Assembly: GCF_010015585.1 (NCBI RefSeq)
Contig: NW_022985093.1
Coordinates: 174,254-238,253, forward strand
Direction: 5' to 3'
Origin: Eremomyces bilateralis CBS 781.70
Lineage: Eukaryota > Ascomycota > Dothideomycetes > Eremomycetales > Eremomycetaceae
Length of the DNA stretch: 64,000 bases
Shown here: positions 22,215 to 32,900 of the stretch, piece by piece
How the letters are laid out: every line of letters begins with the position of its first letter
Position numbering within the stretch: the first letter of the stretch is position 1
Notes under the pieces: model-generated
Databases searched by the model: none
Seen by the model: only the letters and a program-made list of their open reading frames with translations
What the model was told of the DNA's origin: nothing
Position numbers and translations under genes: made by a program

Positions 22215-22816
22215 CTATTCCTTCGGAAGTGACTTCAGCAGATGAAGGATCTCTGACTTGTCCTCTCCAATCACTACAAAGTGTTAGATGTACTCCAACG
22301 CCTGTCGGAGTGCTCTGAATTATACGCACCTGCCTTGCCATTGGTCCAGTCTACGGTCTGTTAAAGGTCAGCGTAGCCCAATCAAACTCCAGGTCGAATC
22401 GACAAACCACTGGTCGCTGGAAGCTCTCTGCATCGTGTTCCAGCCTCCGCACTGCATCGGACACGTCGGATGCTCCGGTCACCACTTTCCCTGCATTTTT
22501 ATTGCCCACGTATTCGATGATGTTCTGTAATTGGTCGGACGTTGGTGGCTCTTCGACGACGTCGAGGTCAAACGGAGCGTGTTGCGATTGATTATGGGCC
22601 TCATGTGATGATGCCTGATCTACCGTTGCAGTTGTGTTCGACGTCGCGGAAGCTTGCTTAAGCTGTGTTAGAATTCGAGTCGATGCTGAGACACTGGGTT
22701 TGTGGAAGAGCGTGACGACGTTCTTGACACCGTGCTGTGGTGAGGTTAGCGTCGATGTGGTAGGGATATGGCGAGCATTGGATTTCGGATACCTCTTTGA
22801 ATAGGTTCTTGAACAT
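22215..22816 (-). CDS. fmp46: Fmp46-like mitochondrial thioredoxin-fold protein (DUF1687)
   Basis: A 145-residue protein of the DUF1687/Fmp46 family, annotated as putative redox proteins of mitochondria. Four exons: 22816-22793, 22734-22408, 22357-22330 and 22273-22215. The N-terminus MFKNLFKE is followed by HGVKNVVTLFHKPSVSASTR and ILTQLKQAS; the body contains FDLDVVEEPPTSDQLQNIIE and YVGNKNAGKVVTGASDVSDA; the end is VDWTNGKAVIGEDKSEILHL then LKSLPKE. Where arsenate-reductase-like relatives have a catalytic Cys, this protein has His-Lys-Pro-Ser, so a Cys-based reductase activity is not evident. The third exon is only 28 nt, but both splice sites are canonical and the joined protein matches the family end. 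Confidence 0.87.
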
Positions 22817-23255
22817 CTTTAGGAGAATGGATAGCACAACACGTGGATACTCTGGAGAAAGATGATAATATAACGTGGTGAAGTCAAGCTTCAGAAGCTG
22901 TTCCAGGAGATCGAAACCCAGGGTACTCCGTACAGTCACCCACTTCAACCAATCACTGCCGTTCGTCATCGACGTCATCCCTCTCCACTATCTGGTGCAC
23001 AGAGCATCAATGTCTCTTCACATTCATTTACGTGGCTTTGGGTCAAGTTACAAAGGACCAATGTCGATTTAAATCAAGGAACTGATATGATGCTCTCAGA
23101 GGCATATGCTGGGGACTCTCTAGCACTGAAGAGCTCCGTTTCTAGAAGAATCTCATCCATACTCGCTACATTCATTGGACGCAGATCAGATAGGTAATGT
23201 GCAGGCTTGTCACCTGGAGGTATCGACACGATACACATTGGCATTACTATACATG
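22817..23255. other. Intergenic region, no gene seen
   Basis: About 440 bp between two minus-strand genes; it contains the DUF3431 gene's 3' end and the FMP46 promoter. No supported frame. Confidence 0.45.
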
Positions 23256-25860
23256 TTATACATCGAAGCATTGACACGCCTTCTTCCCAAACCACAGCCT
23301 TCCTAATGCACCACTCTGCAAACTCGGACACTGCCACGACATCTCCTCTGCTTCCCCACCCGGACTCGCGTCAGCGCATCTCATCAGCACACCCCACAGC
23401 CGCTCTAGCGAGTACCCAAGCATCGGAGAGTCCATTTTATCAAGCGCCCGCGATTCGTCTTCGGGGTTCTCGGCATCCGAATCAGCTGAGGACTTTGGAC
23501 CGGACCGGGAAGGTGGGTGCTCTGCCAGGTAAGGGACCTCGTGATGACTGCCAGCGGCAGCTAGATAGTCCGATGAGTGAGCCCAGGACCCGGGATCCTC
23601 AAATGCCCACAACAGATCCGCGTATACCGACGGGGAAATGCCGCGGATACGGGCGGCAGATGCAATGAATTGGCCTTTGTAAGTCAGGAGCAGTTGCCGC
23701 TGTTTTTGATCCGCAACCTCAGGTTCCGATCTTATCAGATTCGTAACTGGCGTGACGGTGGAGAGAAGACGCTTCATAGAATCGGACATGATTCCCTCAA
23801 TCGCGCTAAAATTCGTACCGTAATGATCAGTCGAAAGCAAGGTCGAGTCGGGCTTGCACGAGGTGCCATATGCGGCGAAAAACAGTCGTTCAATGAGGCC
23901 AGAGTCATCATGCCAACCCCAGCGGTCTCCGCAGTCGCTACAAGAGCACACATTCCCACTGAATCCGAGCGGAAGAAAGCCGGTCTTCTCCTGGTCGAAG
24001 TAATCCCGGATACGCGGCACGAACTCCCTGGTATTATGAATCCCTGCCTGCATAAACAGCGTATGCCTGGCGAGGCTATCCCAATTGTTCACAATGTGAT
24101 GCAGATAGGTATGACCCTCGCGGCCCACGTTCTGAAGAATTGCGACTTCCGAACCTCCGATCGATGCTCGTATTGTCTTGTCCGATGCATTGGGATCCTT
24201 CGTATAATAATGGATCTGGGCTTTGTTCAGACCGGGAAGCTCGCGCAGGTCGGACAATAGCGACAGAAGAGGCTCTAACGGTTCGTTATGTGCAGAAATG
24301 ACAATGTCGATATCGTTCGGGGGCTCGTATGCCTTGTCGAGATAGATAGGTAGCGATGGAGGATCCTTGGCCATGAGGGTGGCTCCGAAATTCAATCGGA
24401 GAAATAACGGCCACGAAAGGGCGATCAATACGACATGCGCATAGTTCGAGAATTTTTTGGGAAATCGCCCGGCTATAGTCTTCTTCTTCATAACGCGCTC
24501 GTGAGCGGTGGCTACATCCAAGGCATAGCCCTCTTTGCCAATGCGTCGTAACTTTTCGTGACCAGGAATATTAGCCAGGCATCTAACAAGGACTAAAACA
24601 AAAACAGCGATCTGGAAAGGCATGCTATGGGGTCTTCGGGTCCGCACCGACGGCATAGCAAAGAGAAAGCCTGCCCGAAGCATGATCATCCAAGCCGTCG
24701 ACCTGGTGGGTATAGCGATCTTGTCCCCGCGGACAAGGCGAAGCGAAGTATTAGAATAGGGCGCAATCGTAGACTGCTCGGACAGTAATGGTACAAGTGT
24801 GAAAAGCATGAACACCAAAAAGGTAAAACTGTTCACGCGAACCGATCGAAGTGCTCCTGCCTTCGACTCGGTGAGATACTCCATAAGAAGCGATGGAATG
24901 ATGACATATGCGGTCTGCAAGGCGAGGAATCCATCATTGAAGCGGCAGTCGACCGCAATGCCGCAGTGCTGATGAGCCTCAAAATTGGCCCTTCGCCTCA
25001 AGATCCGAGATAAGAAGAGCGAAATGAATGCGATAGCCGAGCACAACCCCCCGTTAGCCTGAATCCTGTACTCGTCTATCATGATGGCAGCGAGCCCAAA
25101 GAAGAGGAGAGATTTTGTCCAGTTCAACCGCCAAAGGGTAGGATTTCCTCGATGAAGATAAGGGAGGTCGATGATATCTGAGAGGCAAACCCAGGACTAA
25201 GTAACTATTAGCAAATACACATGGCTTCAGGGATGGGGCTCATACAGAAACGAAGACCAGAGTGATCAAGTTCTCGAAGTGTATAACGGCCTGGAACCAA
25301 AATATGACGGACACCGCGCTTAGGATTGCTGCTCCATGAAGCAAAACCTTGTTCCATTTTGAAGCCAGGCCATTTTCACGACCAGACTGTGCCACATATC
25401 TCCTTTGATGTTTCTGATCCGTACTTTTCACCCTTTCTCTTTCCCTTTTGACTTCGACACCTTTCAGCAGCAAGAAACCGCCGAGGATAGTGAGGTATAT
25501 TCGGTTTATGAGGTAGAAGGGGTAGTGGAAGTTGTTGTCGACGAGGATGTATTTCGTGTACAGAACAGAGACGGCAGAGCAAACCGCCCATATCGTGAAG
25601 CGATGCTCATGGTTTCGGGGTAGACAGCCACGGGATGGCTCGATTTTGGAGGTTCGGCCGGTCTCGTTCAGTTCGAGATCTACACTTATCCGTGGCACGC
25701 GTGCGAACATTGGTACATCGGCAGCATTGTCGCTGTTGTTGAATGGATCTGGCCAGAAGCTGGAAGTGATGTTAAACTTCACTTCCGTAAAATGCTCCTG
25801 ACTCGAGTCATGCTCGGTAATATGTGCTCCATTACGCGAGTCATGCACCAACTCTGACAT
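23256..25860 (-). CDS. Multi-spanning membrane protein with C-terminal DUF3431 domain
   Basis: 851 aa, exons 25860-25246 and 25196-23256. Residues 1-110 are soluble and acidic. Hydrophobic segments start near residue 115 (FTIWAVCSAVSVLYTKYILV; YLINRIYLTILGGFLLL) and continue through about residue 480, perhaps eight to ten in all. The rest is a DUF3431 domain, a fungal glycosyltransferase-like family: DIVISAHNEPLEPLLSLLSD at about 503, QNVGREGHTYLHHIVNNWD, FMQAGIHNTREFVPRIRDYF, and a Cys-rich CSCSDCGDRWGWHDDSG. DUF3431 proteins I know of are usually shorter, secreted or with a single anchor, so the long polytopic N-terminus is unusual. The tail (about 100 residues) is Ser/Glu-rich. Activity is not known. 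It is divergent from the Nudix gene. Confidence 0.82.
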
Positions 25861-26132
25861 CGTTGATTTGATCTTAACTAGTTAACTGAGACGTAACGAA
25901 CTGAACCTAGATTCGAGGCTAGTTAAGGTACTAGTTAGCAAAATAAGGTAGTTATGTACAGTACATTTAAACTCGGATCCAGGTACAATATATTGCACGT
26001 TGATGAGGCCCGGTCGCCCCGATGTTTGGGGTGGAAAGCGGAAGAGCAGAGCAATGGTTTTACAATCCTGTTGCCTACCAGACTCCGATAGAGGTTGAAG
26101 CATCATTGCATTTGGAACTACAGACGAACTCC

Positions 26133-27115
26133 ATGAACCTTATTCAATGCAAGCCCATGGTTCCTCGATTCCTTCCGGCTGCCACATCAATATATCCGTT
26201 CTTAAGAAAGATGGCCAGCACATCAAAGAGTCGATTCGCTCTTCCAAAGCAATCTGGTCAGCCGGAAATCTGGGTAACGCTGCCAGACGGGCAAGCATCA
26301 GAAGATTTACGCAATTTCGTGCCGTTCCAAACCTGGCAGAATCGGTTACAGAAAAGCATCGAAAGCCAAAATGACCCCAAGCATGCTTTTCATGATGCGC
26401 CGTACTATCTTCGGAGCATCGAGATCCAATCGGTGGATTATTTTGGAGGGCATCGCGTTGGATTCATGAAGCTCCGGGCGGAGGTATCCAATGACAAAGG
26501 AGAGAAACTTCCCGGCTCGATATTCCTTCGTGGTGGCAGTGTTGCCATTCTAGTAAGAAATATACTGACCTTCCCGGAATTTGACAAGAACTGACATGGG
26601 GATAGCTGCTCCTTCAGCCAGACGATGTCCCTCTACGGTCTGAAGAAGAGAAACATGTTGTGCTCACAGTGCAAGCCCGAGTTCCTTCAGGATCCTTCAC
26701 ATTCGTGGAACTGCCAGCCGGAATGATCGACGATGCGGGCTCATTTGCTGGGGCAGCCGCCAAGGAGCTCGGAGAGGAGACAGGACTGGTGGTGTCAGAG
26801 ACCGAGCTCATCGATCTCACCAAATTGGTCAATGGCTACGACGACATACCAGACCATGGGACGCTAGAGGAAGCCATGTACCCAAGTCCTGGTGGGTGTG
26901 ACGAGTTCATCTCGATCTTCCTTTGCGAGAAGCGCGTCGCCAGACACCAGCTGGAGGACTTCAAGGGCAAACTGACAGGTCAGAGAGACCACGGGGAAAA
27001 GATCACGCTGAAGGTCATTCCGTTAAAGGATCTATGGAAAGTGGGAGCAAGGGACGCGAAGGCCCTATCAGCGCTGGCCCTCTACAACGGACTGAAACAG
27101 GAAGGCCGGCTCTGA
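26133..27115 (+). CDS. Nudix hydrolase, NUDT14/ADP-sugar diphosphatase type
   Basis: 309 aa from exons 26133-26552 and 26606-27115. Family members cleave ADP-ribose or ADP-glucose-like nucleoside diphosphate sugars. Segments RSIEIQSVDYFGGHRVGFMK and GEKLPGSIFLRGGSVAIL precede the Nudix box AGMIDDAGSFAGAAAKELGE-ETGL. Compared with GX5EX7REUXEEXGU, the first Glu is Gly and the Arg is Lys, whereas the metal-binding Glu cluster ELGEE is kept; my recollection is that this fungal branch commonly has this form. Downstream segments are YPSPGGCDEFISIFLCEKRV and EKITLKVIPLKDLWKVGARD. The start is uncertain: in-frame ATGs at 26022, 26133, 26157 and 26211 exist. Residues before MASTSKS look like a mitochondrial presequence (MVPRFLPAATSIYPFLRKM). 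Confidence 0.85.
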
Positions 27116-27206
27116 AGGTAGATTTTGAGCAGCAATATGAAGCGCATTTGAAACGAAGTGGAGTTCTAGTATATCTATGGGGTATCTCACGACATTTAAT
27201 AAGGAA

Positions 27207-29048
27207 TTAAATCAACGCCTGTCCGCGGAACATTCCTTCGCGGACTTCCTTCACGACATCTCGCCGATCCCCTTTGCCAACCAAGACCACGCCGCGTCCC
27301 CGTCGCCCCATTCTTCCGATTCTGCCCAGGCGATGGATAAAATCGATAGTCGTGTGCGGTACATCGTACAGGATGACGTTGCGAACGGCGGTCGTGTCAA
27401 TACCACGTGAGGCAATATCCGTGACCACTAGAACCTTCACATTCGATAGCGTCTTCGACACTCCACGCGAATTGAACTCCAGCTTTGGAACCACGCTAGT
27501 AGACCCGGCGGGTTCATCGTAATCTTTCGCTGAGGTAGTCTGGCCAGGCTTTTCGGTAGTGAACTCGGACAGGACGGCCCCACCACGCATCTCGGGCGCA
27601 TCTCGATTGAGTGCGACAGCATCAATTCCCTTGGTTCCGAGGTATTTCGCGAGTTCCACGGTCTGCTCGCGCTCATTGACGAAGACGATTACCTTGAGCA
27701 ATTTCGAACCACCTACGTCATCGAAATCTTCTCGGACGGCTGACTTCCCGATATTCCAAATGGCATCTGCGCATGCCAGATCCTTATTGCCATGATACGG
27801 CTCCTTCGACACCTCAACCACGCCGAGTTGAACGCGCCTTGGAATAGCATGTAGATTAGGAGTCGTAAGACGACGGATGTCCGGCATTCGTCGCCGCAGG
27901 TATGAATCCATGCCCCTCGGGATAGTTGCAGAGCAAAGAATGTGCTGTTTGAGGCTAGGCCGACACCGCTCAAGAATGGGAAGGGTGATGGGAAGGAAGC
28001 TCTTATCCATCAACGAGTCTGCCTCGTCAAACACCAGATGCTTGACCTTGCTGAGGATCTCCGGATTGGTTTCGACGATACTGGAGAGAAGATGAGGCGT
28101 CGAAATGAGGATGTCGATGCCGCCGGGAGCGAAAACCCGGTTCCGAATGACCGTGGCGCTGTACGCAGCGGAGATACCGGAGGCGCGGAACTTGATGGTG
28201 TGGCATAGAGATTTCGCGACGCTCGTCACTTGGTCGACCAGTTCCGCGGTCGGAAGCAGAATGATGGCGCGTGGGCGGCCTGCTGCAGATTCCTCTGGCG
28301 AAGGCAGAGCAAAGGGGTCGTAGTTTTCGGACTTCTTCCTATCCTCCGCCTCGGTTTGTTTCCTGACTGCTTCCTGGGCCTCGGCGGCCTTGATCGCGTG
28401 GATGATGGGGAGAAGGTAAGATAGAGTTTTTCCCGAGCCCGTCTCTGCGGCAAGCAGAAACTCCTCCACGCCGTGTGACTCGCTCAAATTCCGTGCCTTC
28501 TTCCCATCTAACCCGAGCAATGCCGGTATGGCAACCTTTTGGATCGGAGTCGGTGATGCATCCTCCATGCTCAAGAGCGCTTGAGAACCGACCGACGCCT
28601 TGATGATCGGCAGCAGGGAGAAATCTTCGAAGGAGCCAATGTCCCGGATCTGGTCTTTAATCACGGCTCGACGCTCGTAGGAGACGTTGGCGAGCGCGCG
28701 CTGCATCTTCAAGGCCTTGAAATCGTCCGCCCGTCCGGTTGATCGGGCTCCCCTTTTGCCACTGACCCGTCGTCGTTCAGGCCGCGAGGGTTCGCGAGCG
28801 GCCGGGATGATGGGGGGTTTGGTCTGGTTCATGGCGGCGAAGGGCCCATGATTGGGTCTCCGGCGCGGTTTACCGGCAGAAGGTTTTGACTTTGGAGTCG
28901 GTCGTGCGACGGATTTGGAGAGGTCGAATCGCGCTGGGCGTTTCTTCTGGAGTTGAGACGCGCATCGTGTCTGGACGGTGGATTGCGCGTTATGGGTAAG
29001 GAAACGAGCTTCGCAACGCAAGCATAATGAAGAAAGGGAGCGAAACAT
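27207..29048 (-). CDS. mrh4: Mitochondrial DEAD-box RNA helicase Mrh4
   Basis: ATP-dependent RNA helicase for assembly of the large mitoribosomal subunit. Single exon, 613 aa. The N-terminus (MFRSLSSLCLRCEARFLTHN) is rich in Arg/Ser and lacks acids, as expected for import. A basic linker of ~100 residues follows. Helicase motifs are the Q motif SPTPIQKVAIPALLG, motif I AETGSGKT (201-208), Ia PTAELVDQ, II VFDEADSL (about 339-346), III CSATIP (about 372-377), IV VFVNEREQTVELAKYLG, V VTDIASRGIDT and VI HRLGRIGRMGRRG. The insertion after motif I (QEAVRKQTEAEDRKK) is typical of Mrh4. It is convergent with the Nudix gene at 91 bp. A TCACGTGA site lies 161 bp upstream. Confidence 0.93.
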   Translation of the reverse strand: MFRSLSSLCLRCEARFLTHNAQSTVQTRCASQLQKKRPARFDLSKSVARPTPKSKPSAGKPRRRPNHGPFAAMNQTKPPIIPAAREPSRPERRRVSGKRGARSTGRADDFKALKMQRALANVSYERRAVIKDQIRDIGSFEDFSLLPIIKASVGSQALLSMEDASPTPIQKVAIPALLGLDGKKARNLSESHGVEEFLLAAETGSGKTLSYLLPIIHAIKAAEAQEAVRKQTEAEDRKKSENYDPFALPSPEESAAGRPRAIILLPTAELVDQVTSVAKSLCHTIKFRASGISAAYSATVIRNRVFAPGGIDILISTPHLLSSIVETNPEILSKVKHLVFDEADSLMDKSFLPITLPILERCRPSLKQHILCSATIPRGMDSYLRRRMPDIRRLTTPNLHAIPRRVQLGVVEVSKEPYHGNKDLACADAIWNIGKSAVREDFDDVGGSKLLKVIVFVNEREQTVELAKYLGTKGIDAVALNRDAPEMRGGAVLSEFTTEKPGQTTSAKDYDEPAGSTSVVPKLEFNSRGVSKTLSNVKVLVVTDIASRGIDTTAVRNVILYDVPHTTIDFIHRLGRIGRMGRRGRGVVLVGKGDRRDVVKEVREGMFRGQALI

Positions 29049-29903
29049 GATCTAAACGAAAGACGAGGGGAGTAATTGAGTAATTGAGGAAGGAGAAAAG
29101 TTACAACAGAAGTTCAGGGAAAAGCCATCTCAACTGAACGGAAAACTTGAAGCACGTTCTAGATATTGGCCTTGGGGCCTCAGGCACCAAACAGAAAGAT
29201 ACTAGGAGTCACGTGAAGGCGAGAGAGAGGACACGATGTTGGCCTGTAAGCCTGAGGCATGAACTTCCTCTCTTCCACACGCTGCGCAGCGTCCCTGTCC
29301 CGCCTGTGTGAGCCTGTGAGGTGACCCCTCGTGCCACTGCTCCGTCTGCTCAGTGCTCGGCCAGTAAACAAGCCAGTCTAAATCCGGAATCCATCGGGGA
29401 TTAAAACGATAAAGAACAAGTCCCAATCCCTGCCGTGGTCACATTTTATCACAAGCATCAGAGGTGGTCCCCAGACGATCAGGTGGAGGGGGTTGTCGCA
29501 GATGGTCTGGTTGTTGGGTCAACCGGCTGGTCGCATCCAACAACACACTCCACCCTTGCACTTCACCACGCCTGTGTTCCGCCGCGCAATATCAGGAGCC
29601 TTTCCCACAGCAAGACTTCTATCATTGCATCTTCCAATCTTCACACTCATTCCATCTCTCTCCCTTCACAACACTGCTTCCTTACCCAATTCCTCTTTGT
29701 TGGGCTTCTCCATTTGACCTTTCGCTTTTCCACCACTTTGGCGATCCCATCGCATTGTTGTTTACACCCCTCCTGCCGCGCAAAGAACTCCCTTTGCGCC
29801 AACCGAGTGAGGGTATCGTCCCTCCTCATTCCTTCACCTACAAACATTCCATCACTGACCTTTGGGGACTGGATTGGAACATTGCCTTTGTTCATAGGGC
29901 ATC
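29049..29903. other. Divergent promoter, MRH4 / BUD4
   Basis: About 855 bp. TCACGTGA at 29209-29216 lies on the MRH4 side. From 29550 to 29890 the plus strand is a long CT-rich leader (TTCC, CTTC, CACTC repeats) before BUD4. An open frame in this leader is low-complexity Ser/His/Phe and not a gene. Confidence 0.55.
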
Positions 29904-32900
29904 ATGCCTTCGGAAGCGGTAAGGGATCTCATCTTCCAATCATCGCCATCTTGTGTTCGGTGTTTGTTGACATCACTGAAAATAGGTACAACCGCTGCGC
30001 ATCAGCAAGATGACACCCCAATCATCGCCCGTTAAATCTCGACCTCTGTCTGAGATCAGTCCGATGGAACGTCGTCGCAACTCTCCAAGCTTCAATCAAG
30101 TTACCAAAGTAGGTTTAGCAGTATCCTCTATCCCTACATTCCTTTTCTTGACTTCGTGTAACATTTTTTCACAAGCACATGAGCGAATCGCACAGTGACT
30201 GATACAATCGCAGAAGATGATTATGAATGGGCGCGAGTCATCTCCATTTGATTCATCGCCTTTGAATTCAAGCAACTGTGCATCGCCTCGAGCGTATTGG
30301 CAGTCTAAAGACACCACCTTCTCGCCCGGCCGGTACGGCAGCGAGAACTCGGTTGAACGCGAGCACTCTCCGTCTCCCAACCGGCGATCCTCGATCGAGA
30401 ATCTCAAGAAGGCTTCGCGGGTTAAGAACAGCAGCATGTTTGCGCGCGAGCAAAAGAACGAATATGACCCTGCTTCAGTTCCATACCTCGAGCGACCTCT
30501 TGCCGGCAATCGACCCCTCAGCGTCCAAGTCCAGGGCAACGCCTTCGGTGGACAAGGGCTTACTGGTTTGCGTAGCCAAAACACCCCCGAGGGGTTCAAG
30601 GGACATCGTCGAGGAGAATCACATACCAAGATTCCGCTTCTCAGCCCGACCAAGCTCTCGAATTCACAGGGCCCATGGGACTCTGAACCTAGCCCGAGCG
30701 CAGCGCGAGGGTCCCCCCAACGCTCATCCATGTCCAACATCTCCCGATATGAAATGCCAAGGACGGCGGAAGACTTGGACAGCAGCATGGTCTCAGAGGG
30801 TGGGTCCCAAATCAGTTCGTCCACCCCACGCCCAGTCCTCCGTCGCCACGCAAAAAGCGTCACATTCGACGAGGCGCCACCAAAGGTCAATGAGTACGAG
30901 ATGGCAACACCCGACCCTTCCTCTATCGCCTCTGGTTCTCGCGAGGGCAGTTACGATTCAATGGACGAATATGATGACGATGAGCCAAGCTTTGAGCGCG
31001 GCTCATCGATCGATCATGATGATAGCTTTGACGCGTCCCTTGAAGACACCGAGAAGACTCCGGTGGTGCTTCCCGAGGACTGGCGCGGAATGTCTCCGGA
31101 AGACGCGAGCCTGAGCTACCTGAGCCTCCGCGACCAGTCTCGCACCGACTCCATTGGTTCCGATGGCAGCTCGCGTCCTTTGCCCGCGCTTCCAAAGTTC
31201 GAACGCCGTGAAAGCAATGGCTTAACAGCTGCTGCTGAGCGGTTGAGTCTATCTACGCGCTCCTTGCCCTCTCCCCCTCGGGCAGCCGCCATTTCAAAGT
31301 CTGACATTCTTGGAATGAAGGAATCAGCAATGTCTCTTGAGGACCGTCTGCGGCTCATGCATATTAAGGACACTCAACCAGAAACGTCGACCGCGGACGC
31401 TTCGCCATCTCATATCGCCTCAAACGGGCTGGGCATCAATATGAACAACAATAAGCCTGGTGCTGATAAACCCGCTGCGGCTGGGATCCTAAATCCAGGG
31501 GCGTTCAAGATCCCTCGTATCTCACGGGAATCGATTCTTCGAAAAGTGAAGTCTCGCACCTTCGACACCTATGAGGACTCAACGGATGCCTCATCTCCGC
31601 AATCCAGCCCGGAGCGGCAGCTGACGGACTTGGACCTCGCCAACCTTGATCCTGATGTCCCCATCCCTTCTCGGGAGGCCTCCTCCCAATTTGACGACGA
31701 TGTCCCTGAGAAGAAGTTCGACGAGAGCGCAGACGAAGTGGATGTCTACAGCATCCCTGACATGTACAGCGTTGAGCGGTCTCCTTCTCGTATGGATGAC
31801 TACGATGACGCACTGGAGGTGGTTGATGGAGGTTCTCAGCAGCGTGATGGACCTATCACTGAAGGCCTCGCGCAGAACGATGCGTCAGAGCATACCCCAG
31901 ACAAAGTGGGCCTCCCGGAGTTCTCCTCCATGCTGGACGATGAGGATTTCAAGACCCGCCTCAGCTCCTTCGTTTCTACTCAACCCGAGGAACCCATTGC
32001 AGCAACCAAGCCTCCGCTGACTGAAACCAAGCCTGAAATCCAGCGTCCCGTAACGCCTGAGCAGGAGCTTGATGAGGATGAAGAGGATCCCGGCACCCCG
32101 GGATCAATCATCCATCATCCTCCTACCATCGTCGAACCGGTTCGAGACTATTCTCCATCCGTCCCAGAGCCGATCGCAACCATCAAGGCACCAGGCGGCA
32201 GGCTGAAGACCCGCGCGTCTGCTACACCTGCTGATCTGGCGGCGATGGCACAACAGCGACGGATCGTGAGCGGTGAGCGTCCGCCTCCCATTCCCGAGAA
32301 GAGCTCAAAGAGGCTGAGCATGAGTGTGGAGCCTGAAGAGTTCCATATGGAGAACTCCCGCCCTACCACTGCGGAGTCTGCTGGGTCTGCTGGGTCTGCG
32401 GAGTCTGCGGACACGGTCTACAGCACGCAGTCGGATTCCGGCATCCGCCGCAGCGCAAGTTTGAAGAAGAAACTTGACATCCTCAACGTTCCAGTTGCGG
32501 GCCTTGGTGATGAACTCGGTCTTGACAAGGAGTTCGATCGCCTTCTTGAAGCATCAAAGGTAGACTTGGCCCTCTCATCTGGTTCCTCTCTTTATCCACT
32601 TCCAAGTCAAGCTCAATTTCCACCGCAATATCAACAAGAGGCCGAAAGCGGCCTTTGTGGAACTGCGGAGCACCCCTCTGGATCTACTTTCACGTCTCAA
32701 CAACCGTCCCTTGCAAATAGTGCTACATCACAGTCGTGGATCAACGCTAATTTCACACTCCGCAAACAGAAAGGATACCTCATGCGCCAAAACACCAAAG
32801 TGGTCGTCGCCTCTTCACGCCAGTTTAGTGATGAAAAGCCGTCCACCGCACCCTCGGATGGCGGTGTCCCCCGCGAGAACCGTCCGACTTCCCCCCGCAA

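Noticed and set aside
29435-30013. Open frames through the BUD4 leader
   Set aside because: Low-complexity CT-rich leader sequence; the frame crosses the first BUD4 exon and intron out of phase.
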